Positions 24,101-30,988 of a stretch of DNA of 33,073 nucleotides are shown in pieces. Made by a program: the position numbers and the translations under genes. The DNA comes from Chloroflexota bacterium (GTDB lineage: Bacteria > Chloroflexota > Anaerolineae > Anaerolineales > Villigracilaceae): assembly GCA_016208355.1 (NCBI GenBank), contig JACQYE010000089.1, forward strand, positions 1 through 33,073. Reading direction: 5' to 3'. How positions within the stretch are numbered: position 1 is the first letter of the stretch; every line of letters begins with the position of its first letter. The notes beneath the pieces are model-generated. The model made no database searches and was not told where the DNA came from. It worked only from the letters and a program-made list of their open reading frames with translations.

Positions 24101-26034
24101 CGCCAGCGCGTCTCCGCATCGGCCGGGACCCCGGAACTGCTCCCGTTGATCAGTCCGCCGGGCAGGGCCGGGACGACCCACTCCCCGCCTAGGATGAGCG
24201 CCTGCGCCCCGGACTGGGCCGCAAGGTCGGCGTGGTAGACAGCGAAGGCCTCGTAACGGTCGAACCAGGTGTTCCACCAAGCTGAATCGTGCGGCGCGGA
24301 CTGCCACCAGGCATCCATGTCGGCGGGCAGGCTGGCAGACGGGAAGAGCGCCGCGTTCAGGTTGAGGGCGCGCGCCCCGGCGACAAAATGGATCGTATCG
24401 GTGAAGAGCGGGTCTGCGCCCGGCAGGGGAGAAAAGACGAACGGGCTGGCCCGGCTGGCGGTCCAGGTGGGTGTGAGCACCAGCCAGTTGGAGTACAGGG
24501 CCTGCACGTTCAATACCGCCTGCGGCATCCAGGCCTGCCAGGTCGGGTTGCCGGTGGGCAGGAACTCGATCCCGGCCCAGAAGCCGGCGGCGCGCGGCGT
24601 GACAGCCAGTCCCACCAGCGAAGATGGCTGGAGCGTTTCCAGCCACATCCAGTCGGTGACCGTATCCTGCAAATCCTGCGGAGCCAGGCTGGAGGAGACC
24701 GGGCGGCCCACCCGTCCCGGGCCGGTCTGGACATCGTCGGCCAGGCCGCACTGGTCGTTGCGGCAATAGCGATATTCGAAGGCGGTAAGTATGTTGAGCG
24801 GCCCGTAGAGTTGGTAGGTCCAGCGATTATTGCCCATCGGCCACATCGGGATGGGCACCGTCCAGCCGTAGGGGTTGAACTGGATGGAAATGATGTCGGT
24901 GACAGGCGTTTCAGACGGGACGCTGACCTCGAACAGGATGGGCGAGGAAGTACCGGCCTGCCAGCTGGAGACAAAATCCTGCACCTGGACGACACTCTGC
25001 CCGGCAGGGACGATCAACTGGCGGAGGACGAACGCGCCGTCGGAGGCATGCTCGGCATTCCAGAAACCGTCGCCGAGGGTATATTTATAGCGGATGTCGG
25101 CCCCGGCAGGAAGCATGAGCGAGAGGGTATAGCGGCCGTCTCCCAGAGGGGAGAGGACGGGCATCCGGGAGGCCACGCTGCTCAAGCCTCCGTCGAGGTC
25201 GCCGTAAGTGTTGCCGAGGGTGTACAGGTTACCCGCCAGCCGGATGGGAGTATTCGCGATGGTATTATCCGGCACGCTGACGGTGAAAATCACATTCACA
25301 AATGAAGCGGCAACCAGGGAAATATTCGCAGGGGTGGTTTTGTCTTCCACCACGGTAGCCCCCTGCTGGAAAATCTGGAAGGAACCATCGAGGGCATAGG
25401 CCACCAGGTTGTGCGTGCCAGCGGGCAGGCCCTCGATCACGTACGCGCCGGTCGAGTCGGTCAGGGTCTGCTGCCCGCCGACGGCGATGAGGATATTGGG
25501 GAGCGGACTGCTGTCCGCGGCGTTGACGACCTTCCCGGCAATGCGCCCGGTGGGCGCGGCGAACAGGCTGTCGGTCCAGGAAGAGACGATGTCCTGCACC
25601 GTGCCGGGCGCCGAGACGGCGTACAGGCGGTAGCGCACGGCTTTCTCGGACGAGTCGTCTTCCAGGATGGGCAGGGCCGACTGGCGCAGGTAGCGGTACT
25701 CGACCACACTGCCGACCGGGAAGGGCAGGGTCAAAGTGTAATGCAGGGTATCCATGCCCTGCATGGTATAGTTGACCGGGTTCAAGCCGAGACCGGTCAC
25801 CTCGTCCACCACGCTCAAGTAGAGGGTCTCGCCAGGCAAGAGCGGGGAAGGCAGGGTGACGTTGAAGGTAACGGGGGCCGCAGGCGTGGCGGTGGGGGTA
25901 GGACCGGGCGGGAATGTGGGAGTCTTGGTGGTTGTCAGGCCGGGGATGTCCACCAGCGAGAAAGTACAGGCATTCAGTAAAAGGACGCTGACAATGGCAA
26001 GGGTGAAAATGGTTTTCTTTTGGTGGCGGGTCAT
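21127..26034 (-). CDS. Fusion: CBM/TIM-barrel lipoprotein joined to a penicillin-acylase-family hydrolase
   Basis: The 1635-residue reading frame has two parts. Residues 1-799 form a lipoprotein (LLNAC lipobox, C23) with Thr/Pro linker, several starch-binding-like beta modules (about 50-150, 245-360, 370-460), one CarboxypepD_reg-like repeat (165-240) and a glycoside-hydrolase-like barrel (about 480-795). Residues 800-1635 form a complete S45 (penicillin acylase) Ntn-hydrolase: a membrane helix (about 809-828), the start VDIYRDGYGVPHIYA, and the self-processing Ser1075 in GSNSWAISG followed by LLANDPHL. S45 enzymes cleave amide bonds of beta-lactams or acyl-homoserine lactones. Met800 (ATG at 23637) has AGGA upstream and probably marks the original acylase start. 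A second membrane helix after an already exported domain is topologically awkward, suggesting two genes merged by a deletion. Confidence 0.8.
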   Translation of the reverse strand: MTRHQKKTIFTLAIVSVLLLNACTFSLVDIPGLTTTKTPTFPPGPTPTATPAAPVTFNVTLPSPLLPGETLYLSVVDEVTGLGLNPVNYTMQGMDTLHYTLTLPFPVGSVVEYRYLRQSALPILEDDSSEKAVRYRLYAVSAPGTVQDIVSSWTDSLFAAPTGRIAGKVVNAADSSPLPNILIAVGGQQTLTDSTGAYVIEGLPAGTHNLVAYALDGSFQIFQQGATVVEDKTTPANISLVAASFVNVIFTVSVPDNTIANTPIRLAGNLYTLGNTYGDLDGGLSSVASRMPVLSPLGDGRYTLSLMLPAGADIRYKYTLGDGFWNAEHASDGAFVLRQLIVPAGQSVVQVQDFVSSWQAGTSSPILFEVSVPSETPVTDIISIQFNPYGWTVPIPMWPMGNNRWTYQLYGPLNILTAFEYRYCRNDQCGLADDVQTGPGRVGRPVSSSLAPQDLQDTVTDWMWLETLQPSSLVGLAVTPRAAGFWAGIEFLPTGNPTWQAWMPQAVLNVQALYSNWLVLTPTWTASRASPFVFSPLPGADPLFTDTIHFVAGARALNLNAALFPSASLPADMDAWWQSAPHDSAWWNTWFDRYEAFAVYHADLAAQSGAQALILGGEWVVPALPGGLINGSSSGVPADAETRWRAILAEVRAHYGGSILWAVSYPDDLASTPTFARDLDGVYLLWYAPLSGSTSPGVDELRVAAGALLDNEIQPFQAALGKPVIIAAAYPSADGAAMDWIPSRAVLQPGITQRAVSLQAQADIYQALLAAVNERAWLGGFVSRGYYPPAVLHDASAGIMSEKFQRFLVRGLGILLVLAIVLSVLGVYTARRSFPLVEGEIQLSGLDGEVDIYRDGYGVPHIYASSLHDLFFAQGYVHAQDRFWQMDFWRHIGSGRLSEMFGADQVETDAFLRTMGWEQIAEQEVAASSVEAIAILTAYSEGVNAYLADHSGAAISLEYAILGLLTPDYEPEPWTPVHSMTWAKAMAWDLRGNIDGEIERAVLMKVFTPEQLADLYPAYPSDHPVIVETFPAAAADAQESTGAALVSADSALSAASYNLGLLDFLLGPGGTGIGSNSWAISGELTESGMPLLANDPHLSIQMPSIWYQVGLHCQPKSDACPYEVAGFSFAGVPGVVIGHNDRIAWGFTNNGPDVMDLYVEKVNPDNPNQYEVNGQWVDFETRTETIQVGGGEPVEVTVRSTRHGPVISEVYGLEEFGEQAGMDLPDNFVIALRWTALEPAHIFEAIWGFNKAQDWEDFRDAARNFTVPAQNLLYADVDGNIGYQMPGNVPIRRNGDGTLPVPGWTDEYEWTGYIPFEELPFVFNPESGYIVTANNQSVPRDYPYLVTTDWDYGFRAERISAMIENAPGPIDTAYIQQMQGDSTSLNAEVMVPLLMSLPMDGRNDEVRQAFLAGWDYREQAGSQAALLFERFWSNLLLDTFYDEPFPEDFFPEGGSRFYEVMRNLIQQPDSAWWDDLSTSGVVETRDDIFLRAFTETVESGEEEYGKNLEAWPAWGEAHTATFRNATLGKSGIGLIESIFNRGPFPTGGGESIVNATGWTVGLGFEVDWLPSMRMIVDLGDLRNSVTVHTTGQSGHAYHPHYIDLAPLWTDVQYYPMLWNEQAVISNTESHLRLVP

Positions 26035-26332
26035 ACCCCCTCCTTTTGGCGAGGGCGTTCGGCGGGTGGGTTTTCTTTACTGCTCCTTGATAAACATCTG
26101 GACTGAAGCAGCCAAAAAACAGGAGGATAACGATGCTTGGTGTTCAAAGGTTTACACCACACTCTGTATTTTACAGGGGAAATGGGATTAGCGGGGAGAG
26201 GGAGAAAAGGATGATGGGGACGAAAATCGGAATGCGAAAGGCGCGAAATTCGCGAATGGTCGTTCTGGATTCGCGTCCTCCGCGCCTTTTCTACTTTCGG
26301 TTCTTCCCGTAAAAACAAAAGAGCCATACTTT
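26035..26332. other. Intergenic region between nusB and the lipoprotein-acylase gene
   Basis: The 298 nt contain no convincing gene. An AAGGAGG ribosome site for the lipoprotein lies at 26039-26045 (minus strand). A small inverted repeat CTGTATTTTACAG at 26164-26176 contains a minus-strand TAAAAT that could be a -10 box. The palindromic element at 26236-26291 fills most of the rest. Confidence 0.6.
26236..26291. repeat. REP-like nested palindrome
   Basis: The outer arms GAAAGGCGCG / CGCGCCTTTTC enclose inner arms CGCGAAT / ATTCGCG. It lies downstream of nusB, where it could act as a terminator, but the shape is that of dispersed palindromic repeats. Confidence 0.55.
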
Positions 26333-26779
26333 CTACGTCTTGCTCTGTCCCGTCCCTTTGAACAATTGCTTGATCTCATTTTCGCGTTCGGCCAAACTGC
26401 CCAGCACACCGTTGACGAAACGCGGAGCGCTGTCGGAGCCGAACTGCTTGGCAAGTTCCACTGCCTCGTTGATGGCCACTTTGAGTGGCGTTGCCCCGGA
26501 AATGGCAAACTCCCAGACAGAAATACGCAGGATGTTTCGGTCAATCGCCGCAATCTGGTCGAAAGGCCATTCGGGCGCGTAGCGGGCGATGACTTCGTCC
26601 AGGTGGGCGCGCAGAGGGAACACGCCAAAAACAATCTGGCGGACAAATTCCGCCAGGTCGTTTGCAAGCGGATCCTCCTCCAGACGCTCCGTCAGGGCCT
26701 GCGCCGGGGGGTGATCAGCCATATCCACTTCGTAAAGAACCTGCAGGGCAATCCCTCGCGCCCTGGTGCGAGCCTTCAT
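26333..26779 (-). CDS. nusB: Transcription antitermination factor NusB
   Basis: The 148-residue protein is a normal-length NusB. It has the N-terminal ARxxALQVLYE helix, the DRNILRISVWE motif and the C-terminal APRFVNGVLGSLAE motif (usually KFVNGVLD). With NusE (uS10) it binds boxA RNA and suppresses termination in rRNA operons. It starts 3 nt after the stop of the Asp23-family gene, so the two form an operon, an arrangement common in Gram-positive bacteria. Confidence 0.95.
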   Translation of the reverse strand: MKARTRARGIALQVLYEVDMADHPPAQALTERLEEDPLANDLAEFVRQIVFGVFPLRAHLDEVIARYAPEWPFDQIAAIDRNILRISVWEFAISGATPLKVAINEAVELAKQFGSDSAPRFVNGVLGSLAERENEIKQLFKGTGQSKT

Positions 26780-26782
26780 AAA

Positions 26783-27130
26783 CTATGCCTCGGCCTTGTG
26801 GTAAATATCCTCGATGTGAACGTTGACGTGGCCCGCATCCAGGCCAGTCATCTCGGTGATGGCGCGCGCCACCGTCAACTGCACCTTGCGGCTGACTTCG
26901 CGGATGTTGACTTCGCTTTCCAGGATCAGGAAAAGGTCAACGAAGACGTTGCTGTCTTCGATGATCATCCGGACCCCGTCATTGCCGCGGCCAAGCAGGC
27001 TGTTCAGTCCACCCTTGACGGGCGCCATCGAGTGGACGCCTTCCACTTCCAGCGCAGCCATGCGTGCGATGGTAAGGAACACATCAGGAGTCAGGGTGGT
27101 CTTGCCAGCAGAATGATACTCGCTCGTCAT
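26783..27130 (-). CDS. Asp23/Gls24 family envelope stress protein
   Basis: The 115-residue protein is a single Asp23 domain. It has the LTPDVFLTIARMAALEVEGV start, the GVRM-(I)-EDSNVFVDLFLI strand pair and the terminal GHVNVHIEDI motif. Family members associate with the cytoplasmic membrane and are linked to cell-wall stress; in many genomes the single-domain form precedes nusB, as here. A strong ribosome site (GAGGAGG) precedes the ATG and TATAAT lies 24 nt upstream of it. The C-terminus is complete. Confidence 0.9.
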   Translation of the reverse strand: MTSEYHSAGKTTLTPDVFLTIARMAALEVEGVHSMAPVKGGLNSLLGRGNDGVRMIIEDSNVFVDLFLILESEVNIREVSRKVQLTVARAITEMTGLDAGHVNVHIEDIYHKAEA

Positions 27131-27154
27131 GCTACCTCCTCAAAGGATTACGAA

Positions 27155-27173
27155 ATTATAACACCTTGCAAGG
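27155..27173 (-). promoter_or_regulatory. Promoter of asp23-nusB operon with palindrome
   Basis: On the minus strand TATAAT occupies 27160-27155. Directly upstream lies CCTTGCAAGG (27164-27173), a perfect 10-bp palindrome in the spacer/-35 region. It could be an operator; no good -35 box is seen. Confidence 0.5.
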
Positions 27174-27346
27174 GATGCAAGCCCTGCTATGTACAGCAAT
27201 AACACTTACTTCAGGGTTTCGTCACTGAGGCGAGGTAGTATCCCTGCAACCGGAGGCATTCTTGGAGCCTACTTCGGAGCCTGGTTTGTCGTATACTGAT
27301 TGGATAAAGGCGATACTGACAAGGATGTTGTTATGAAAAAATTCAT

Positions 27347-27817
27347 CTACGTATCCGAATACAGGAACATCCAGGAACCTTCCGAAAAGAAAAGGCTGTG
27401 GAAGACGGTGAAAAACTGCCAGAAACTGACCGCGGCGGAGACGCCAATCGCCGCCGCCAGCCCGACCGTCAGCCAGCCGCCGCGCCGGACGCCGCGCACG
27501 TATCCGCTCCACCAGCCGCCGAAGCGCGCCCAAAGTCCCACGGCGAGGAGAAAGGCCCAGATGCCGTACCCGATCCACAGCGCGGGACGCACGACATTCT
27601 TGACATCCAACATGTGGCTCAATTCGCGCCCGTTGTAAAGCGGAGAGCCATCCGGGAAGGTCTGGTCGCCGAGGAAGGAAATGTCGGCAGTATTGAGCAG
27701 GTAGTCCAGCGCCAGCGGGGCGTAGTGGAGACGGTCTGCCTGTGAAAAGCCGTAATTATCGGGCGGGAAACCGGGCAGCCGGTATTCCACTTGCAGGAAG
27801 GAGTGCGTCAACATCAA
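27347..27817 (-). pseudogene. DUF1461/TIGR01906-like integral membrane protein, damaged at both ends
   Basis: The core is typical of this family: YRLPGFPPDNYGF, HYAPLALDYLLN, then ISFLGDQTFPDGSPLYN and RELSHMLDVKNV, followed by two hydrophobic helices. At the C-terminus the frame stops right after FLYSDT, where the family normally continues with another 30 or more residues. At the N-terminus in-frame homology extends upstream of the ATG (PAALTFLGLRL) to about 27850. There it meets a palindromic repeat and an in-frame TAG, so the first membrane helix is incomplete. Function of the family is unknown. The 27181-27346 stretch downstream shows no gene. Confidence 0.7.
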
Positions 27818-27853
27818 CCGCAGGCCGAGGAAGGTCAGCGCGGCGGGGACCGT

Positions 27854-27878
27854 CCCCCTTCCCTATAAGGGAAGGGGG
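27854..27878. repeat. Short palindromic repeat at the broken N-terminus of the DUF1461 gene
   Basis: CCCCCTTCCCT / AGGGAAGGGGG is an 11-bp perfect stem with a 3-nt loop, followed by a G-rich stretch (GTAGGGGGATAGG). It lies exactly between the DUF1461 remnant and the stop of the upstream gene. Confidence 0.7.
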
Positions 27879-27893
27879 TGTAGGGGGATAGGT

Positions 27894-29444
27894 CTATTGT
27901 ATTATCTCCGTGCCATTGTCGAGCAGGAAGTTGAGGATGAGGTTGTTCGTCAGCCACTCGATGGGACTGCGGTCATCGGTGAAGACCACCGTCTGGGATG
28001 GAGCGGGGGCGAGGTTCGCCCAGGCCAGGTACATGGATTCCGTCAGCAAGGGATGGACATCGCCGCGCGCCTGCAATCGCACCAGGTTGTCGAACAAATC
28101 CTCCGCCGAAGTCGGCTGGAGGGTGGCGTACAGGATGGAGTTGAACGTGCCGGGGATGTCCATCACGTAAATGGACGGGAAGAGCGTCCCGATGGTGGTG
28201 GCCAGCCCATCAATCAGCCGCCGGTCGCCGGGGGCGCGGCCGACGTTGATCGCCAGCACGCCATCGGGATTAAGATGGTCGGCGGCGATCTGGAAGAACT
28301 CCTGCGTGGTCAGGTGCGGCGGGATGTAGGGCGGGCGGTAGGCATCCACGACGACCAGGTCGTAGGTCTCCGGGCTTTGCTCCAGCCCCCAGCGACCATC
28401 CTGAACGTAGACATTCAGATTGGGCAGGTTCATGGCGAAGTAATCCCGCCCAACCTGCACGATCTTCGGGTCAATCTCCCAGCCGTCAATGACAACATTC
28501 GGGAAGACCGCCGCTGCCTGGCGCGCCGTCGTCCCGGCAGCCAGCCCGACGATGGCGATGCGGGTCACGGAAGCCGGTTCCCGGTCCGCGTAGAAGAACG
28601 GGCCGGCCAGGAACTGCTGCCAGGGGCCGCCGTAGTTCAGCGTATCCGGGTTGTACTCCGAATGGACGCCCTGGCCTTCGTTCAGGCGCAGGTAACGCGT
28701 CCCGTCATCCAGTTCCAGCACCTGGATGTAATTGTAGGCCGACTCGGTCTCGTAGATCTGTCCCTGCGACTGTTTGACGATTCCCGTCCCGAAGACGGCC
28801 AGCAATGCAAGGATGACCACCATCAGCAGGTAGGGCAGCATGGCCTTCCGCCCGGCGCTGGACCCGAGGCCTGCCAGCGCCACACACAGCAGCGCCACGC
28901 TGAAAACGAGAAAGGTGCGCGTGGTGCCAATGGTCGGGATCAGGACGAGGGTCGGGAGGAACGACCCGATGAACGAGCCGATGGTCGAGACGCCGTAGAT
29001 CGTCCCGGCCACGTTCCCGGCGTGGGCGGTGTCGTCCATGCAGATGCGGATGGCAAAAGGCGAGATCATGCCGAGCAGCGTCACCGGGACGGTGAACAGC
29101 ACCAGCACCCCGACGACCGCCCCGGCCAGCACACCCACCTGGAGGGTGTCGAAGGCGTCTGCCGCGGCGCGCAAAACCGGGTTCGCCACGAACGGGACGA
29201 CGCCCAGGGTAAACGCGCCCCAGGCCAGGATGGCGTACATGGTCCTGGGGTATGGGGACTTATCGGCCCATTTGCCGCCGATGAAGTACCCGGCGGTCAG
29301 GTAAATGAGGATCAGCCCGATGATGACTGCCCAGACGATGTTGCTCGTCCCGAAGACGTTGCCGAGCAGGCGCGAAGCCCCAAACTCGGCGGCCAGGGAG
29401 GTCATCCCGGAGACAAAGACAGTGAAGTAGATGTATTTACGCAT
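27894..29444 (-). CDS. Membrane-fused spermidine-synthase-like protein
   Basis: In the 516-residue protein the N-terminal ~215 residues form about seven membrane helices with the PotE-like pattern of spermidine-synthase transporters (SLAAEFGASRLLGNVFG). The C-terminal ~290 residues form a spermidine-synthase-type Rossmann domain. Motif I is IAIVGLAAGTTARQA, the acidic ribose-binding motif is DGWEIDP, and VVVDAYRPPYIP holds the usual catalytic Asp position. Family members transfer aminopropyl groups to make polyamines, but many membrane-fused forms lack a proven substrate. The -10 box TATAAT lies 9 nt before the ATG with no ribosome site. The damaged DUF1461 gene follows in the same direction. 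Confidence 0.85.
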   Translation of the reverse strand: MRKYIYFTVFVSGMTSLAAEFGASRLLGNVFGTSNIVWAVIIGLILIYLTAGYFIGGKWADKSPYPRTMYAILAWGAFTLGVVPFVANPVLRAAADAFDTLQVGVLAGAVVGVLVLFTVPVTLLGMISPFAIRICMDDTAHAGNVAGTIYGVSTIGSFIGSFLPTLVLIPTIGTTRTFLVFSVALLCVALAGLGSSAGRKAMLPYLLMVVILALLAVFGTGIVKQSQGQIYETESAYNYIQVLELDDGTRYLRLNEGQGVHSEYNPDTLNYGGPWQQFLAGPFFYADREPASVTRIAIVGLAAGTTARQAAAVFPNVVIDGWEIDPKIVQVGRDYFAMNLPNLNVYVQDGRWGLEQSPETYDLVVVDAYRPPYIPPHLTTQEFFQIAADHLNPDGVLAINVGRAPGDRRLIDGLATTIGTLFPSIYVMDIPGTFNSILYATLQPTSAEDLFDNLVRLQARGDVHPLLTESMYLAWANLAPAPSQTVVFTDDRSPIEWLTNNLILNFLLDNGTEIIQ

Positions 29445-29453
29445 GGTGGGCTG

Positions 29454-29459
29454 ATTATA
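29454..29459 (-). promoter_or_regulatory. -10 box of spermidine-synthase-like gene
   Basis: TATAAT on the minus strand ends 9 nt before the ATG at 29444, giving a leader of at most a few nucleotides. Confidence 0.55.
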
Positions 29460-29476
29460 CCGTCAACCAATTCTCC

Positions 29477-29505
29477 TTGACGATTCCCTTTTTGTCGTCT
29501 ACAAT
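29477..29505 (+). promoter_or_regulatory. Sigma-70 promoter of rplY
   Basis: TTGACG (29477-29482), a 17-nt spacer and TACAAT (29500-29505) point toward rplY. Transcription near 29512 gives a leader of about 130 nt. The promoter is divergent from the spermidine-synthase-like gene. Confidence 0.7.
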
Positions 29506-29515
29506 TCCGCCCGCT

Positions 29516-29613
29516 TCCGGCACAGCCGGAGGAAATCTACTGTAGAGCGAAGGTAATCCCAAATTGTAGTGACGACTTCAGTCGTCCAGAACGGCTAAAG
29601 CCGATACTACAAT
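29516..29613 (+). promoter_or_regulatory. Structured leader of rplY with three-way-junction element
   Basis: A hairpin TCCGGC / GCCGGA (29516-29530) stands at the predicted 5' end. Further on, ATTGTAGT (29563-29570) pairs with ACTACAAT (29606-29613) and encloses two hairpins: GACGAC-TTCA-GTCGTC and CGGC-TAAA-GCCG. A ribosome site (GAGGAAGGA) follows. It could be an autoregulatory ribosomal-protein leader or an inserted palindromic repeat. Confidence 0.6.
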
Positions 29614-29643
29614 CGGGGTGAGAGGCGCTCGAGGAAGGAAAGC

Positions 29644-30312
29644 ATGGAGAAAGTCGTTATCAAAGCCACCAAGCGCAGCGTCACCGGGAAACAGGTGCGC
29701 GCCCTGCGCCGCGCTGGCGAACTGCCCGGCATCCTCTACGGGTTTAACATGGAGCCGGTCAACATCTCGATGGACGCACATGACGCGACCCTGGTGCTCA
29801 ACCGCACCACGGCTTCCAGCCTGATCAACATCGAACTGGACGGCAAGGAATACCCGACCCTGGTGCGCGAAAAGCAGCGCAACCCGATCAAGAACGTGTT
29901 CGTCCACATTGACTTCCAGTCCGTGTCGCTGACCGAGAAGATCCGCGCCAAGGTCGCGGTTCAATTGACCGGTCTCTCCCCCGCGGTCAAAGATTTCAAC
30001 GCCGTGCTGGTGACCGGTTTCAACGAACTGGAAGTGGAAGGCTTCCCGCAGGACCTGCCCCAGCGCATCGTGGTGGACATCTCCGGGATGCTCAAGATCG
30101 GCGACGGCATTTACGTCCGCGATATCGTCGTCTCCGACAAAGTCAAGGTGCTGGATGATGTGAATGAGATGCTCGTCCTGGCAACCGCGCCCAAGGCTGA
30201 GGTCGTGGAAGAGGTAGTTCCCGAGGTCGAGGCAGTCGAAGAAGGCGCCGAACCGGAAGTCATCGAGAAGGGCAAGAAGGAAGAAGAACTTGCCGAAGAA
30301 GAGAAGAAGTAA
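29644..30312 (+). CDS. rplY: Ribosomal protein bL25 (CTC form) with acidic tail
   Basis: The 222-residue long form of bL25 has an N-terminal 5S-rRNA-binding domain (KRSVTGKQVRALRRAGELPG and HIDFQSV) and the C-terminal CTC/TL5 beta domain (IRAKVAVQLTG; DLPQRIVVDISG). A roughly 40-residue Glu/Lys-rich tail follows. It binds 5S rRNA at the central protuberance. The ribosome site GGAAGGA lies just upstream of the ATG at 29644, and a hairpin terminator closes the unit, so rplY is monocistronic. Residues match the family without gaps. Confidence 0.95.
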   Translation: MEKVVIKATKRSVTGKQVRALRRAGELPGILYGFNMEPVNISMDAHDATLVLNRTTASSLINIELDGKEYPTLVREKQRNPIKNVFVHIDFQSVSLTEKIRAKVAVQLTGLSPAVKDFNAVLVTGFNELEVEGFPQDLPQRIVVDISGMLKIGDGIYVRDIVVSDKVKVLDDVNEMLVLATAPKAEVVEEVVPEVEAVEEGAEPEVIEKGKKEEELAEEEKK

Positions 30313-30329
30313 CTCTCTCATCGAAATCA

Positions 30330-30366
30330 AAATCCCCGGAGTTTCTGAAACTCCGGGGATTTGCTT
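30330..30366. terminator. Bidirectional terminator between rplY and NUDIX gene
   Basis: AAATCCCCGGAGTTT / AAACTCCGGGGATTT form a perfect 15-bp stem with a 3-nt loop and T-rich ends on both strands. It serves both convergent genes. Confidence 0.9.
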
Positions 30367-30368
30367 TT

Positions 30369-30980
30369 CTATATTTCCAGCACCGACAAAAAATTCAACA
30401 TCATCCTCGCGCTGGCCCCCCACAATATTTCCCCATTGTATTCGTGATACCTGACCACCGGGAAGGGACGCGATGCGCCGTCAGGAGTGAACGGAAGTTC
30501 GTCCCGGTTGCGCCGGTCAGCCAGCCAGAGGAGCGGGATGGTAAAGACGCGCGCCACCTCGTCCGGCGCGGGATGCAGCAGGTAGGGCCAGGGCATCACC
30601 CCGATCACAGGCGCCACCCGGTAGCGGGTGATGGTAGCCACGTCGTTCAGGCGTCCCAGCAGGCGCACGTCAGTGGGATTCAGTCCGATCTCCTCTTCGG
30701 CTTCGCGCAAGGCAGTCGCTTCGGGGGTTGATTCGTCCACGTCGCACGCGCCGCCGGGAAAGGAGACCTGTCCTTTGTGATGTTCCACCGCCTCGGTGCG
30801 GCGGGTGAAGACCAGATGCCATTCGTCCTTGAACCAGGCAAGCGGGATCAGCACCGCGGCGCATGTGAGCGTGACATCGGCGTACATCTCAGCGTGACCG
30901 TCGGTGGAGGCGATGACGCCGGGCTGGTAGCCGCGCTGGAGGCGCGCTGAAATTTCGGCTTCTGTCAGATGTGAGGTCAC
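30369..30980 (-). CDS. NUDIX hydrolase, CoA pyrophosphatase-like
   Basis: The ~203-residue protein has FTRRTEAVEHHKGQVSFPGG, which fits the CoA-pyrophosphatase signature upstream of the Nudix box, followed by ATALREAEEEIGL with the metal-binding REXXEEXG core. Such enzymes hydrolyse CoA and its derivatives to 3',5'-ADP and phosphopantetheine, using Mg or Mn. GTG 30980 is proposed as the start, 8 nt after the stop of the upstream gene. The track start at 31049 would overlap that gene by 61 nt and add a low-complexity Arg/Gly stretch; ATG 31025 is another option. It is probably co-transcribed with the zinc-ribbon gene. Confidence 0.85.
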   Translation of the reverse strand: MTSHLTEAEISARLQRGYQPGVIASTDGHAEMYADVTLTCAAVLIPLAWFKDEWHLVFTRRTEAVEHHKGQVSFPGGACDVDESTPEATALREAEEEIGLNPTDVRLLGRLNDVATITRYRVAPVIGVMPWPYLLHPAPDEVARVFTIPLLWLADRRNRDELPFTPDGASRPFPVVRYHEYNGEILWGASARMMLNFLSVLEI

Positions 30981-30988
30981 AGATTGTG

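Noticed and set aside
22426-24192. 588-aa plus-strand ORF opposite the acylase gene
   Set aside because: It is antisense to a gene with clear motifs and shows only Arg/Gly/Val/Asp-rich translation typical of a complement frame.
27897-29480. 527-aa plus-strand ORF opposite the spermidine-synthase-like gene
   Set aside because: Same reason: it mirrors the real gene almost exactly and has no domain of its own.
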